Shown: positions 36,285-47,264, counted from the stretch's first letter. The stretch is DNA of 64,000 bases from Actinokineospora auranticolor (GCF_002934265.1 NZ_PTIX01000012.1:163798-227797), one strand, 5' to 3'. Numbers and translations are program-made. The notes: generated by a model not told the origin, from the sequence alone.

Positions 36285-36317
36285 GTTCGCGGTCGCGCCG
36301 CGTGCCCGACCGCGAAC
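36285..36317 (+). terminator. hairpin after dprE2
   Basis: GTTCGCGGTCG (36285-36295) pairs with CGACCGCGAAC (36307-36317), loop of 11 bases, 32 bases past dprE2. Confidence 0.55.
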
Positions 36318-36384
36318 TCCGGTGGTGACGAACGCGCCGAAGAAGTCGATTATGGAGGCGAGCACACTCACCTGGGGGTAGGAC

Positions 36385-39300
36385 GTGCGCATTCTGGTGC
36401 TGGGCCCGGTCGAGGTCAGATCGGGTGAACCGGGCGGTGCAGGCGACGAGTCGGTGAACCTGGGCGGACCGAAACCCAAGGCGCTGCTGTCCGCGCTGCT
36501 GCTGCAACCGCGCCAGGTGGTCGCCACCGAGCGGCTCATCGACCTCATCTGGGACGAGCACCCGCCCGCCTCGGCCACCGCGCTGGTGCACACCTACGTC
36601 TCGCTGCTGCGCCGGGCCTTCGCCGGGCTCCCGCACAAGGCCGCGCTGACCACCCGCTCCCCCGGCTACCTGCTCGACGTCGACCCGACCGACAGCGACC
36701 TGGAGAGCTTCGAGAACCACCTCTACGCCGCCCGGCACGCGGAGCGGCAGATGGACCACGACGCCGCGGCGGGCCTCTACCAGCAGGCGATCGGCCTGTG
36801 GCGCGGCCCGGCCTTCGGCGGCGTCGAGGCCGAGTTCGCCCGCGCCCAGTCGGTCACCCTGGTGGAGGACCGGCTCAGCGCCGAGGAGGGCCTGGCCCGC
36901 TGCCTGCTGCACCAGGGCCGCGCGGGCGAGGTGGCCACGAACCTGCGCAGGCTGGTGGCCGCGCACCCGCTGCGCGAGCAGGTGCGCGGGCTGCTGATGC
37001 GCTCGCTGTTCGAGAGCGGCAGGCAGGGCGACGCGCTCGCGGCCTACCGGGAGGGCCGGGAGCGGCTGCTCGACGAGCTGGGCGTCGAGCCGGGCCAGGA
37101 GCTGCGCGAGCTGCACGCCGCGGTGCTCGACGGCACGCTGCGCCCGCTGGGCAGCCCCGAGGCCAAGCGCCGGATCTCGGTGTCCACCGGGCCCCGCGCG
37201 GGCACCCGTCCCGCCGCGCACGCCGCCCCGGGCGCGCAGCGGCGCGCGGCGGCCGTGCCCCGGCACCTGCCCCCCGACATCAGCGACTTCACCGCGCGCG
37301 AGGAGCAACTGCGCACGATCACCGAGCTGGGCGGGTCCGACCGGGCGGCCAGCCCGACGGTCGTGGTGTCCGGCTTCGCGGGCGCGGGCAAGTCGGCGCT
37401 GGCCGTGCACGCCGCGCACCAGATCCGGGCCAGCTACCCCGACGGCCAGCTCTTCGCCGACCTGCGCGGCGCCGAGCGCGACCTGGGCGCGTTCGAGGTG
37501 CTCGGCCGCTTCCTCGGCGCGCTGGGCGTGGACAGCCCGGACTTACCCGGCGACACCGAGGACCGGGTCGAGCTGTTCCGCAGGCGCGTGGAGGGCAAGC
37601 GGCTGCTGATCCTGCTGGACAACGCCCGCAGCGAGAGCCAGGTGCGCAGCCTGCTGCCGGGGTCCCCCGGCTGCCTGGTGCTCGTCACCAGCCGGTCCCG
37701 GCTGACCGGCATCGCGGGCGCGATCGGGGTGGAGCTGGACCTGCTGTCGGCGTCGGCGTCGGTGCGGATGCTGGCCAGGATCGTCGGCGAGTCCCGGGTC
37801 GGCGACGAGACCGACGCGGCCGAGACGATCGCGGCGCTGTGCGGTGGCATCCCGCTGGCCGTGCGGGCCGCGGGCGCCAAGCTGCTGGCCCGGCCGCACT
37901 GGCCGCTGCGCGCGCTGGCCACCCGGCTCTCCGACGAGCGGCGCAGGCTCGACGAGCTGGCCGTCGGCGACATCGCGGTGCGCTCCAGCCTGCGGCTCAA
38001 CTACGTCGAGCTCGACGACCTGAACCGGCACGCGCTGCACCTGCTGGCCCTGCTCGACCTGCCGGACTTCGGCTCCTGGCTGGCCGCGCCGCTGCTGGAG
38101 ATCGCCCTCGACGACGCCGAGGACGTCGTCGAGCAGCTGGTGGAGCTGCGGCTGGTGGAGGTCGCCGGCATCGACGCGATCGGGCGGGTGCGCTACCGCT
38201 TCCACGACCTGGTGCAGCTCTTCGGCGCCGAACACGCGCTGCGCGAGGAGCCTGCCGACGCGGTGGCCGCCGCGGTGTGCCGGACCCTGGCGACCTGGAT
38301 GGCGCTGGTCGACGCGGGCGCGGGCAAGCTGCCCCGGGTGACGCTGGGCCTGCGGCCGAAGCTGGCCGCGGCCGTCGACCTGGACCCCCGGCTGGTGGCC
38401 GAGGTGGAGCAGGACCCGTCCGGCTGGTTCAAGTCCGAGACCTCCGCGGTGGTGCGGGCCGTGGAGCGCGCGCACGAGCTGGGCATCGACGAGATGACCA
38501 CGATGCTGATCACCTCGCTGCTGTCGTCGCCGTTCGCGGTGCGCAACGAGTTCGACGGCTGGCAGCGCACGCACGAGGTGGCCCTGGCCGCCGCCCGCGA
38601 CAGCGGCGACTCGCAGGCCGAGGCCACCGTGCTGGCCGGGCTGGGCCAGCTCTACTACGAGAAGGACGAGTTCCCGGCGGCCTTGGCCTACTTCATCCAG
38701 GCCGCCGGGGGCGCCGAGCGGGTGGGCGACGAGGCGACGCTGGCCGTGGCGCTGGTCGGCATCGGCACCGTGCACCGCGACCTGGCCGACTTCACCCGCG
38801 CCCGGGACCACCTGGCCAGGGCGAGCGCGATCGCCGAGCGGCTCGGCGACCGGGCCGTGGTGGCCGCCGCCGACTACGGCCTGGGCGCCAGCTGCCGCGA
38901 CCTCGGTGACCTCGACGCGGCCGTGACCTGGTTCCAGCGCTGCACCGAGACCTACCGCGAGCTGGGCGACCAGCGCGGCGAGGGGCTGGCGCTGCGCGGG
39001 CTGGGCCTGTGCCACCGGGCGCTGGGCGACGCCGACACCGCCGAGCGGCTGTGCGCGCGGGCCCAGTCGGTGCTGCTGGCCGCGGGCGACAAGCTCGGCG
39101 CGGCCTACGCGGCCCAGTCGCTGGCCAAGGCCCGCATCCGGCAGGGCCGGTTGGCGGGCGTGGCCGACATCCTCGACGAGTGCCACGCGCTGTGCGGCGC
39201 GCAGGGCGACCGGTTCGGCGTCGCGCTGGTCACCCGCACCCAGGGCGAGCTGGCCCTGGCCGACGGCGACCTGGCGACCGCGCGGACGCGGCTGGCGGAC

Positions 39301-39519
39301 GCGCTGACCAAGTGGACGGCGCTGGCGCTGCCGCTGTGGCAGGCGCGCACGCTGCGCGACCTGGCCGCCGCGGAGTCCGTCGACGCGCCCGCCGCGGCGG
39401 GCGCGCACTGGGCCGAGGCGGTCGAGCTGTTCCGGGCCGCGACCACCCGCGAGTCCGCCGAGCTGGCCGGTCTCACCCCGGCGAGCTGGCTCTCCGCCGT
39501 CCGCGCCCCCGTTCTATAG
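36385..39519 (+). CDS. SARP/AfsR-type regulator with NB-ARC and TPR domains
   Basis: 1044-aa AfsR-like transcription factor. Residues 1-95 are an OmpR-type winged helix; about 100-250 the BTAD domain ending ELGVEPGQELRELH; about 300-620 an NB-ARC ATPase with P-loop GFAGAGKSALAV, LILLDN and GLPL-like GGIPLAVRAA; about 720-1020 TPR repeats (repeated LG-x-L-Y and GLG segments). Such proteins activate secondary metabolism or cell-surface operons. GTG at 36385 after GGGGGTAGG. It occupies the spot where mycobacteria keep aftA-emb, but no antibiotic gene cluster is visible, so its target may be the wall genes. Confidence 0.92.
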   Translation: MRILVLGPVEVRSGEPGGAGDESVNLGGPKPKALLSALLLQPRQVVATERLIDLIWDEHPPASATALVHTYVSLLRRAFAGLPHKAALTTRSPGYLLDVDPTDSDLESFENHLYAARHAERQMDHDAAAGLYQQAIGLWRGPAFGGVEAEFARAQSVTLVEDRLSAEEGLARCLLHQGRAGEVATNLRRLVAAHPLREQVRGLLMRSLFESGRQGDALAAYREGRERLLDELGVEPGQELRELHAAVLDGTLRPLGSPEAKRRISVSTGPRAGTRPAAHAAPGAQRRAAAVPRHLPPDISDFTAREEQLRTITELGGSDRAASPTVVVSGFAGAGKSALAVHAAHQIRASYPDGQLFADLRGAERDLGAFEVLGRFLGALGVDSPDLPGDTEDRVELFRRRVEGKRLLILLDNARSESQVRSLLPGSPGCLVLVTSRSRLTGIAGAIGVELDLLSASASVRMLARIVGESRVGDETDAAETIAALCGGIPLAVRAAGAKLLARPHWPLRALATRLSDERRRLDELAVGDIAVRSSLRLNYVELDDLNRHALHLLALLDLPDFGSWLAAPLLEIALDDAEDVVEQLVELRLVEVAGIDAIGRVRYRFHDLVQLFGAEHALREEPADAVAAAVCRTLATWMALVDAGAGKLPRVTLGLRPKLAAAVDLDPRLVAEVEQDPSGWFKSETSAVVRAVERAHELGIDEMTTMLITSLLSSPFAVRNEFDGWQRTHEVALAAARDSGDSQAEATVLAGLGQLYYEKDEFPAALAYFIQAAGGAERVGDEATLAVALVGIGTVHRDLADFTRARDHLARASAIAERLGDRAVVAAADYGLGASCRDLGDLDAAVTWFQRCTETYRELGDQRGEGLALRGLGLCHRALGDADTAERLCARAQSVLLAAGDKLGAAYAAQSLAKARIRQGRLAGVADILDECHALCGAQGDRFGVALVTRTQGELALADGDLATARTRLADALTKWTALALPLWQARTLRDLAAAESVDAPAAAGAHWAEAVELFRAATTRESAELAGLTPASWLSAVRAPVL

Positions 39520-39639
39520 GAAAGCTATAGGCGACCCCTCGGCGCTTAAAGGTTTCCTGAACCCGTACACCGCATACTTCACCCCGGAAAGATCGCCTTT
39601 CCGTGGCCGGCGACACCCGGCGCGGCTCGGAGTCCGGGA

Positions 39640-40104
39640 GTGGTGACGGTGGTGGACGATCAGGGGGAAAGCGCGCTGGGCCCGCTGGTGACCAGGGCGG
39701 CGGTGCTGAAGCGCGCGTACAGCTGGGTGGACGAGAACGTCCCGCACAACGGCCGGGAGTGGTGGTCCAACGAGTTCGGCTGCTACCGCACCGACTCGGC
39801 GGGCTACCTGGCGATGGCCTGGCAGTTGCCCGAGTCGGTGGCGGGCATCGAGGCCGTCGCCGAGGTCAGCGACCCGATCGAGAAGGCCATGCTGCTGCCG
39901 GGTGACGTGCTGCTGCGCCGCGAGGGCACGCCCGTGACCCGGCACGCCGCCATCTTCGAGGACTGGGTCGAGACCGCGAGCCGGATGAGCTTCTGGGGCC
40001 TGGAGCAGCGCACCGGACTGGGCGCGGTGCGCAGGCGGATCAGGTACCCGTACGAGAACTCGTCCACCCGCTACGAGCCGTACCGGTACCGCAACATCCT
40101 GTGA
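39640..40104 (+). CDS. NlpC/P60-like protein with Ser in place of the catalytic Cys
   Basis: 154-aa protein resembling actinobacterial NlpC/P60-type amidases. The nucleophile region normally reads D-C-S-G; here CYRTDSAGYLAMAW has Ser53. The downstream LLPGDVLLRR and RHAAIFEDW (His102) fit the rest of the active site. No signal peptide, so cytoplasmic or non-classical. GTG at 39640 is a tentative start (a GTG 12 bases downstream is possible). Either inactive or using Ser chemistry. Family call is moderately sure. Confidence 0.6.
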   Translation: MVTVVDDQGESALGPLVTRAAVLKRAYSWVDENVPHNGREWWSNEFGCYRTDSAGYLAMAWQLPESVAGIEAVAEVSDPIEKAMLLPGDVLLRREGTPVTRHAAIFEDWVETASRMSFWGLEQRTGLGAVRRRIRYPYENSSTRYEPYRYRNIL

Positions 40105-40124
40105 CGTCAGTGGCCTGGGGGTAC

Positions 40125-40165
40125 GCGAAACCGGGCCCTGGTGCTCGACCAGGGCCCGGTTTCGC
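40125..40165. terminator. bidirectional terminator before ubiA
   Basis: 18-bp perfect stem (40125-40142 with 40148-40165), loop GCTCG, between the convergent NlpC-like and UbiA genes. Confidence 0.85.
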
Positions 40166-40174
40166 GGCTCGTGA

Positions 40175-41164
40175 CTACAGGTAGATCGTCAGCGCGACGC
40201 AGCTGATCCAGGCCAGGCCGAGGACCTGGAGGATGCGGTCCTTGAGGACGATGTCCTCCGGGGAGCCCGCCTCGCCGCCGTCGATGTCGACCGCGTAGCG
40301 CAGCACGGCGACCACGAACGGCACGATGGAGATCATCGCCCACACCGAGTTGTCCGGTGCCCGGTCGCGGATGCCCGGCGCCCACAGCGCGTAGCTCATG
40401 ATCATGATGGCCGCCGAGGTGGCCCACACGAAGCGCAGGTAGCTGGCCGAGTACTTGGCCAGCGAGGCCCGGATCTTCGCCCCGGTCTTCTCGAACAGCA
40501 TGATCTCGGCGTAGCGCTTGCCGGAGACCATGAACAGCGAGCCGAACGCGGTGACCAGCAGGAACCACTGCGACAGCGGGATGCCCGCGGCCACACCACC
40601 GGCGATCGAGCGCAGCAGGAAGCCCGAGGCCACGATGCACAGGTCGATCACCGGCTGGTGCTTGAGGCCCAGGCAGTAGCCCAGCTGCACGGCCGCGTAG
40701 ACCGCCAGCACGATGACCAGCGGCCAGCCCGCCAGCACCCCGATGCCGATCGAGGCCAGGAACAGCACCGCCGAGGCGATGTAGGCCACCCGGACCGGCA
40801 CGATGCCCGCGGCGATGGGCCGGAACCGCTTCTTCGGGTGCGCCCGGTCGGCCTCGACGTCGATGGCGTCGTTGACCAGGTACACCGCCGAGGACACCAG
40901 GCAGAACGCGACGAAGGCGATGGCCGCGTCGACGAGCACCGCGCTGTCGAACACCCGGTGGCCGGTGAACGGCGCGGCCAGCACCAGCACGTTCTTCACC
41001 CACTGGCGCGGGCGCGCGGTGCGGATCAGCCCGGTGACCACGTTCGTGGGCAGCGGCTTGGCCGGGGGCTCGGGTGCCAGGGAGTCGACGGCCTCGGGGT
41101 CCACGTCGTCGGCCTGGGTGGCCGCCGCTTTGGCGCCCTCGGCCTTGACCTTGCCGCCGCTCAC
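40175..41164 (-). CDS. ubiA: decaprenyl-phosphate phosphoribosyltransferase (UbiA, Rv3806c-like)
   Basis: 329-aa UbiA-superfamily membrane prenyltransferase that joins PRPP to decaprenyl phosphate, giving the DPPR precursor of all arabinan. After a 45-aa soluble N-terminus come RTARPRQWVKN, the first metal motif NDAIDVEAD, HPKKRFRPIAAG, and the second Asp-rich YAVDIDGGE. About nine helices. GTG at 41164 overlaps the PAP2 stop (GTGA). Part of a glf-PAP2-ubiA unit; glfT2 lies further upstream beyond an oxidoreductase gene. Confidence 0.92.
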   Translation of the reverse strand: MSGGKVKAEGAKAAATQADDVDPEAVDSLAPEPPAKPLPTNVVTGLIRTARPRQWVKNVLVLAAPFTGHRVFDSAVLVDAAIAFVAFCLVSSAVYLVNDAIDVEADRAHPKKRFRPIAAGIVPVRVAYIASAVLFLASIGIGVLAGWPLVIVLAVYAAVQLGYCLGLKHQPVIDLCIVASGFLLRSIAGGVAAGIPLSQWFLLVTAFGSLFMVSGKRYAEIMLFEKTGAKIRASLAKYSASYLRFVWATSAAIMIMSYALWAPGIRDRAPDNSVWAMISIVPFVVAVLRYAVDIDGGEAGSPEDIVLKDRILQVLGLAWISCVALTIYL

Positions 41165-41685
41165 CGCTTGCCACCCCGCAGCTTGCGCCGCAGCAGCCCG
41201 CCGACGACCGCGCCGAGCGCGGAGCCCGCGAGGACGTCCGAGGGGTAGTGCACGCCGAGCACGAGCCGCGACACCAGCATCGGCGGCACCAGCACGGGCA
41301 CCAGGCTGCGCCCGGTGAGCCCCGAGTACAGCACGGCGGCGGCGGTGGTGGAGGTGGCGTGCGAGGACGGGAAGCTCAGCTTGCTCGGCGTCCCGACCAG
41401 CACCTGCACGGACGGGTCGTCCGGCCGGGGCCTGCGCACGACCCGCTTGATCGCGATGGACGCGGCGTGCGCGGCGACCACGCCACCGGCGGCCACCAGC
41501 CAGTCCTTGCGGCGCTTGCGGTCGACGACGGCACCGAGCACGCCGATGGCGAACCACCCGGCGCTGTGCTCGCCGAACAGGGACAGCCCGCGGGCCGCCG
41601 TCACCACCGGTGGTTTCCCGATCGCGCCCTGCACCCGGCTCAGCGCCGCGGTCTCCCGCCCAACGGCGGACGCGCTGCGGTCCAC
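41161..41685 (-). CDS. PAP2-superfamily phosphatase (Rv3807c-like)
   Basis: 174-aa membrane phosphatase with the three PAP2 motifs: KRVVRRPRPD, FPSSHATSTTAA and SRLVLGVHYPSDVLAG. By position between glf and ubiA it is the candidate for removing the 5-phosphate from decaprenyl-phosphoryl-5-phosphoribose before DprE1 acts. GTG at 41685 was chosen because GGGAGG lies seven bases upstream; the frame is open further to 41802 with poorer starts. Confidence 0.87.
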   Translation of the reverse strand: MDRSASAVGRETAALSRVQGAIGKPPVVTAARGLSLFGEHSAGWFAIGVLGAVVDRKRRKDWLVAAGGVVAAHAASIAIKRVVRRPRPDDPSVQVLVGTPSKLSFPSSHATSTTAAAVLYSGLTGRSLVPVLVPPMLVSRLVLGVHYPSDVLAGSALGAVVGGLLRRKLRGGKR

Positions 41686-41764
41686 TTGCCTACCTCCCAG
41701 TTTCGACCGGCTCCCGGCCCGAATCCCCCGTCGGGAATCGGCGAAGGCGGCCGTCATGTTTCGT

Positions 41765-42991
<1,227 letters not shown>

Positions 42992-43135
42992 TCAGGCTAC
43001 CTGTGGCCTTGCACAACCCCGCGCACCGGGATACGGGGGCCGCCCCGGCACCGCCCGGCAGACGTGCGGGGGCCCCGGCGCCGCTCCCCCTGGCACCGGG
43101 GCCCCGTGGACAAGCCCCCTCCGACCTGCCTCGCC

Positions 43136-44095
43136 CTAGGAGACGCCCAAGCCCCCTGGCGCGTTGCCCGGCGGCGTGGACCCGGCCGGTTTCGCGGCCC
43201 GACCGCCCAGCAGCGGCAGCACGTCCGCCGCCACCTGCTCCAGCACGGTCTCGCGGCCCGCGTACGGGCCGTCCGGGCGCGGCCAGTGGATGACGACGTC
43301 GGTGAAGCCCGCGTCCCGCGCCTGGCCGACGTGCTCGGTGAACGCGTCGACGCTCGCCAGCGAGAACAGCGGGGAGGCGTCGACGCTGACGTAGCGGTCG
43401 ATGGTGGCGGGGTCCCGGTCGTGCTCGGCGAGCACCTGGTCGAACCGCTCGGCGCGCTTGGTGACGTCGCGCCACCACTCGTCGGCGGACTCGGTGCCCG
43501 GCCTGCCGGTGGTGACCCAGCCCTGGCCGAACCGCGCGGCCGCGGCCATCGCGCGGGGCCCGTTGGCCGCGACCAGGAACGGCACCCGCGGTCGCTGCAC
43601 GCACCCAGGGGCGCTGCGGGCCTCCTCGCTGCGGAAGTACGCGCCGTGGAAGGTGGTCCGCGGGGTGGCCAGCAGGCTGTCGGTCAGCTCGACGAACTCG
43701 GCGAACCGGTCGGCCACCTGGGCCGGGGTCAGCGGGACGTGGGCCTCGCCGACGGCACCGCGGTCGTAACCGCCGACACCGGTCGCGCCGGAGCCGAGGC
43801 CGAGCTGGAAGCGGCCGTCGGAGATGTCGTCGACCGCGAGGACCTGGCGGGCCAGCGGGGCCGGGTGGCGGAAGTTCGGGGACACGACGAAGGTGCCGAG
43901 CCGGATCTCGGTGGTGACCATCGCGGCGGCGGTGAGGGTGGGGAAGGCGTCGAACCACGGCCCGTCGACCAGTGAGCGCCAGCCCAGGTGGTCGTAGGTC
44001 CAGGCGTGGTCGAAGCCGTACTCCTCGGCGGCCCGCCACTTCGGCTCGGCCGCCCACCAGCGATGCTCGGGGAGGATGACGATGCCTACGCGCAC
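43136..44095 (-). CDS. LLM-class F420- or flavin-dependent oxidoreductase
   Basis: 319-aa luciferase-like monooxygenase (TIM barrel). Begins VRVGIVILPEHRW and has YDHLGWRSLVDGPWFDA, LGTFVVSPNFRHPAPLARQV, DDISDGRFQLGLGSG and NGPRAMAAAARFGQGWV, typical of the F420-using branch in actinobacteria. GTG at 44095 chosen from the strand order; C-terminus is a short Gly/Pro tail. Substrate unknown. It separates glf from glfT2. Confidence 0.85.
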   Translation of the reverse strand: MRVGIVILPEHRWWAAEPKWRAAEEYGFDHAWTYDHLGWRSLVDGPWFDAFPTLTAAAMVTTEIRLGTFVVSPNFRHPAPLARQVLAVDDISDGRFQLGLGSGATGVGGYDRGAVGEAHVPLTPAQVADRFAEFVELTDSLLATPRTTFHGAYFRSEEARSAPGCVQRPRVPFLVAANGPRAMAAAARFGQGWVTTGRPGTESADEWWRDVTKRAERFDQVLAEHDRDPATIDRYVSVDASPLFSLASVDAFTEHVGQARDAGFTDVVIHWPRPDGPYAGRETVLEQVAADVLPLLGGRAAKPAGSTPPGNAPGGLGVS

Positions 44096-44219
44096 CCGTC
44101 GAACATAGCGCTCAGGCCCGACACAGCCCGTGGTGGCCACCTCACGGCGCGTCAGGAGCGCTCCCAGGGGTGGACACCCGCCCGGGGCCGGGAGCGCGTG
44201 CCCCCGGCCCCGACGGGGC

Positions 44220-46142
44220 TCACAGCTGGTAGAGCCGCTTCCAGTTCTCGCGGCTGGTCAGCTCGGGCATGGCCTGCTTGTACTGGTCCTGCACCGCGTT
44301 GCCCTCGGCGATGAACCGCCGGAACAGGGTCACGGCCTCCTTGCCGAGGCGGAACATGGTCTCGCGGTCGTACTTGCGGATCCGCACGCCCTCCTGGGAG
44401 GCGTCGGTGACGACCGCGGTGTCGAACAGCGACAGGTGCCACCAGGTCGCGTCCTCCGCCGAGACCGCGCCGCGCGCGTGCACGTGCCTGCCCAGCAGCC
44501 GGTACGCCAGCCGCTTGATCAGCACCGCCCGCTTGAGGCTGGGGGTGTCCCCCGCCGGGATCAGCTGGAGCTCACCGCTGCGCAGGCCGGGCACCTCGGA
44601 CGCCGGGTGCCGCACGGTCTCGGGGTACTGCGCGCGCAGCGCCCGGATCGCCGGGACCGCCGCCGCGCCGCCGTCGTGCAGCATCTCGGGGCCCGCGAGG
44701 TAGTCCTCGACCGCCTTGAGCAGGGTCGCGGCGAGCCCGTACTGCAGCGAGAGCAGGTAGCGGGTCATCTGCGCGGTCAGCACCCGGGCGATGTGCTTGG
44801 TGTCGAACCGGCTGTGCAGCGCCGCGGTGATCATCGAGTTGCGCAGGTTGAAGTACCGGTGCCAGTCGTCCCAGTCCTTCCAGCCGAAGTCCGCGTGCCA
44901 GACGCCCGCGCCCGGCAGGGTGACGGTGGCGAACCCGGCCGCCTTGGCCCGGTAGCCGTACTCGGCGTCGTCCCACTGGAAGAACAGCGGCAGCGGGTAG
45001 CCGATGGCCTGCACGATCTCCGTCGGGATCAGGCACGACCACCAGCCGTTGTAGCCCGCGTCGACCCGCACCTCCTGGCGGTTGGGCTTGCCGGTCTCCT
45101 CGTCGACCCCGGTGAGGTCCGCGGCGTGCAGCGCGCCCTTGGTGACCTGGCCGGGGGCCAGGTTCTCCAGGTCGGCCCACTCGGCGCCGACGTGCAGCTG
45201 GGTCGGGTGCAGCAGGTTGAGCATCTGCCCGCCGACGATCGCGGGCTCCGCGGTGCGGTTGGCGAAGGAGTTGAGCCGGATCGCGATGTCCGGCTCCAGC
45301 AGCACGTCGTCGTCCATGAACAGGACGTTGGCGTGGTCGGACTCCTTGGCCGCCTCGTACAGGCCGCGGGTGAAGCCCGCCGCGCCACCGAGGTTCGGCT
45401 GCTGGATGTAGCGCAGCTTGGCCCCGAGCCGGGCGCTGACCTCGGCGAACTTCGGCCGCGAGTCGACCGTGTCGCTGCCCTGGTCGGCGACGTAGATCGC
45501 GTCCAGACCGGCCAGCGCCTCCGGGTCGTCGGCCAGCGCGGTCAACGTGGCGATGCAGTCGTCGGCGCGGTTGCAGGTGCAGATCACGACCGCCGCCGGG
45601 CGCAGCCGCTCGGGGGGCTGCACGGTCCAGCGGACGGACTCGACGGTCATCCCCTCGTGCACGTCGGTGCGCAGGTCCAGCCACAGCGCGCCGCCGTCGT
45701 TGAACCGGTCGATCTTGGCGCTGATCGACACCGAGCGCGCCTCGGCGTCGGTGACCTGCTCGACGGCGATCGTGCGGGACACGCCTTCGCTGTCGGAGGC
45801 CAGCACCGACAGCTTGCCGGAACCGGTGACCACCAGCTCGGCGGTGACCTCGCGGACCACGGTCCAGCGCTGCCAGTAGCTGGCCGGGAACCGGCCGAAG
45901 TAGGTGTTCATCGACACCAGCGAGCCCGGCTCCACGACCACGCGGTCGCGGCGGCGCTGGGCCGCGCCTTGGACGACCTCGGCGTAGAGGTCCTCGGTGA
46001 CGATGGGTGACGGCCCGGCGAACAGGCCGCGCTGGGTCACGAGGCGGCCGACCGGGACGTGGTCGACCAGCTTCCCGTTCGACGTAGGCCCCGACGACGC
46101 GTCCGGAGCATCCGGGCTCTGAACTCGTGCTGGTCCTGACAT
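44220..46142 (-). CDS. glfT2: galactofuranosyltransferase GlfT2
   Basis: 640-aa polymerising enzyme that builds the galactan chain with alternating beta-1,5 and beta-1,6 Galf linkages. N-terminal beta-sandwich (about 25-170), then a GT-A domain: VICTCNRADDC, QPNLGGAAGFTRG, FMDDDV metal motif, NGWWSCLI, FQWDDAEYGYRAK with the catalytic Asp, and HADFGWKDWDDWHRYFNLRN. C-terminal helical region (about 470-640) mediates tetramerisation and membrane contact. ATG at 46142. Confidence 0.95.
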   Translation of the reverse strand: MSGPARVQSPDAPDASSGPTSNGKLVDHVPVGRLVTQRGLFAGPSPIVTEDLYAEVVQGAAQRRRDRVVVEPGSLVSMNTYFGRFPASYWQRWTVVREVTAELVVTGSGKLSVLASDSEGVSRTIAVEQVTDAEARSVSISAKIDRFNDGGALWLDLRTDVHEGMTVESVRWTVQPPERLRPAAVVICTCNRADDCIATLTALADDPEALAGLDAIYVADQGSDTVDSRPKFAEVSARLGAKLRYIQQPNLGGAAGFTRGLYEAAKESDHANVLFMDDDVLLEPDIAIRLNSFANRTAEPAIVGGQMLNLLHPTQLHVGAEWADLENLAPGQVTKGALHAADLTGVDEETGKPNRQEVRVDAGYNGWWSCLIPTEIVQAIGYPLPLFFQWDDAEYGYRAKAAGFATVTLPGAGVWHADFGWKDWDDWHRYFNLRNSMITAALHSRFDTKHIARVLTAQMTRYLLSLQYGLAATLLKAVEDYLAGPEMLHDGGAAAVPAIRALRAQYPETVRHPASEVPGLRSGELQLIPAGDTPSLKRAVLIKRLAYRLLGRHVHARGAVSAEDATWWHLSLFDTAVVTDASQEGVRIRKYDRETMFRLGKEAVTLFRRFIAEGNAVQDQYKQAMPELTSRENWKRLYQL

Positions 46143-46427
46143 TACGCCTCAGTCCTCCAAGAACCCGCCGCCGAGGTCATCGACCTGGGCATCAGATGTC
46201 ATTGTCACGTCGGTTGTACGTCGGTCGTCACGGCAGCCGGTTACCACCGGTCGCGCACTCACGACGGTACCCAGGACGGCCGCCCGGGGGGTGACCGCCC
46301 CGGTGGGGACGAAGGGGCACCCGCCTCTGCGCGGCCCCCCAGGGGGCGCCCGCAGACTGCGCCCGTCCATTGTGACGCCCACGCGATCCGGCGGCCCGAC
46401 CACCTCCGCTCTGGGAGAGTGGCGGGT
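46143..46427. other. 285-bp divergent intergenic region
   Basis: Lies between the starts of glfT2 (minus) and the Cof-type hydrolase (plus), so it should hold both promoters. No strong palindrome or riboswitch seen. Confidence 0.4.
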
Positions 46428-47243
46428 GTGCAGAAACCCAGCCTGATCGCCTCCGACATCGACGGCACGCTGCTCGGACCGCTGGAGGAGATCACCCCGC
46501 GCACCGTGGGGGTGATCTCCCGCGTGCGCGCGACCGACACGCCGTTCGTGTTGGTCAGCGGCCGCCCGCCGCGCTGGATCCCGCCGGTGGCCGACAGCGC
46601 GGGGCTGCGCGGCTACGCGGTGTGCGCCAACGGCGCCGTGATCTACGACATCACCACCGGGCACGTGCTCTCCGCCCACGGCCTCGACCCCGTGCTGCTC
46701 AACGACGTCGCGCACACCCTGTCGCACGCGCTGCCGGGCAGCACGATGGCCACCGAGCGGGTGGACATCGGCGCGCAGGTCGACCGGGCCCCGTTCACCG
46801 CCGAGGCCGGGTTCGTCAACCCCTGGGGCGACTCCACCGGCGAGCTGGTCATCCGCCCGCGCGCGCAGGTGCTCGGGTTCACCGCGACCAAGCTGCTGGT
46901 CCGGCACGAGGGCATGACCAGCGCGCAGATGAGCGCCGCGGCGGTGGAGCTGCTCGGCGACACCGTCGACGTCACCTACTCCACCGACCGCGGGCTGATC
47001 GAGATCTCCGCGCGCGGGGTCACCAAGGCCAAGGGGCTGGCCGAGGTGGCCGCCATGGTCGGCGCCGCCCGCGCGGACGTGGTCGCCTTCGGCGACATGC
47101 CCAACGACATCGAGATGCTGCGCTGGGCCGGGCACGGGGTGGCCATGGCCAACGCGCACGACGAGGTCAAGGCGGCGGCCGACGAGGTCACCGCGAGCAA
47201 CGCCGACGACGGCGTGGCGCTCGTGCTGGAGCGCTGGTTCTGA
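46428..47243 (+). CDS. Cof-type HAD-IIB phosphatase
   Basis: 271-aa sugar-phosphate or nucleotide phosphatase of the Cof/YbiV type (compare Rv3813c). HAD motif I is ASDIDGTLLGP, motif II VSGRPPRW, then a C2B cap, motif III Lys in GVTKAKGLAE and motif IV FGDMPNDIEMLRWAGHGVAMANA. GTG at 46428 gives better spacing to GGGAGAG than the GTG at 46419. Divergent from glfT2 as in mycobacteria; physiological substrate unknown. Confidence 0.9.
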   Translation: MQKPSLIASDIDGTLLGPLEEITPRTVGVISRVRATDTPFVLVSGRPPRWIPPVADSAGLRGYAVCANGAVIYDITTGHVLSAHGLDPVLLNDVAHTLSHALPGSTMATERVDIGAQVDRAPFTAEAGFVNPWGDSTGELVIRPRAQVLGFTATKLLVRHEGMTSAQMSAAAVELLGDTVDVTYSTDRGLIEISARGVTKAKGLAEVAAMVGAARADVVAFGDMPNDIEMLRWAGHGVAMANAHDEVKAAADEVTASNADDGVALVLERWF

Positions 47244-47264
47244 CGACCGGGTCCCCGGAGCCCG

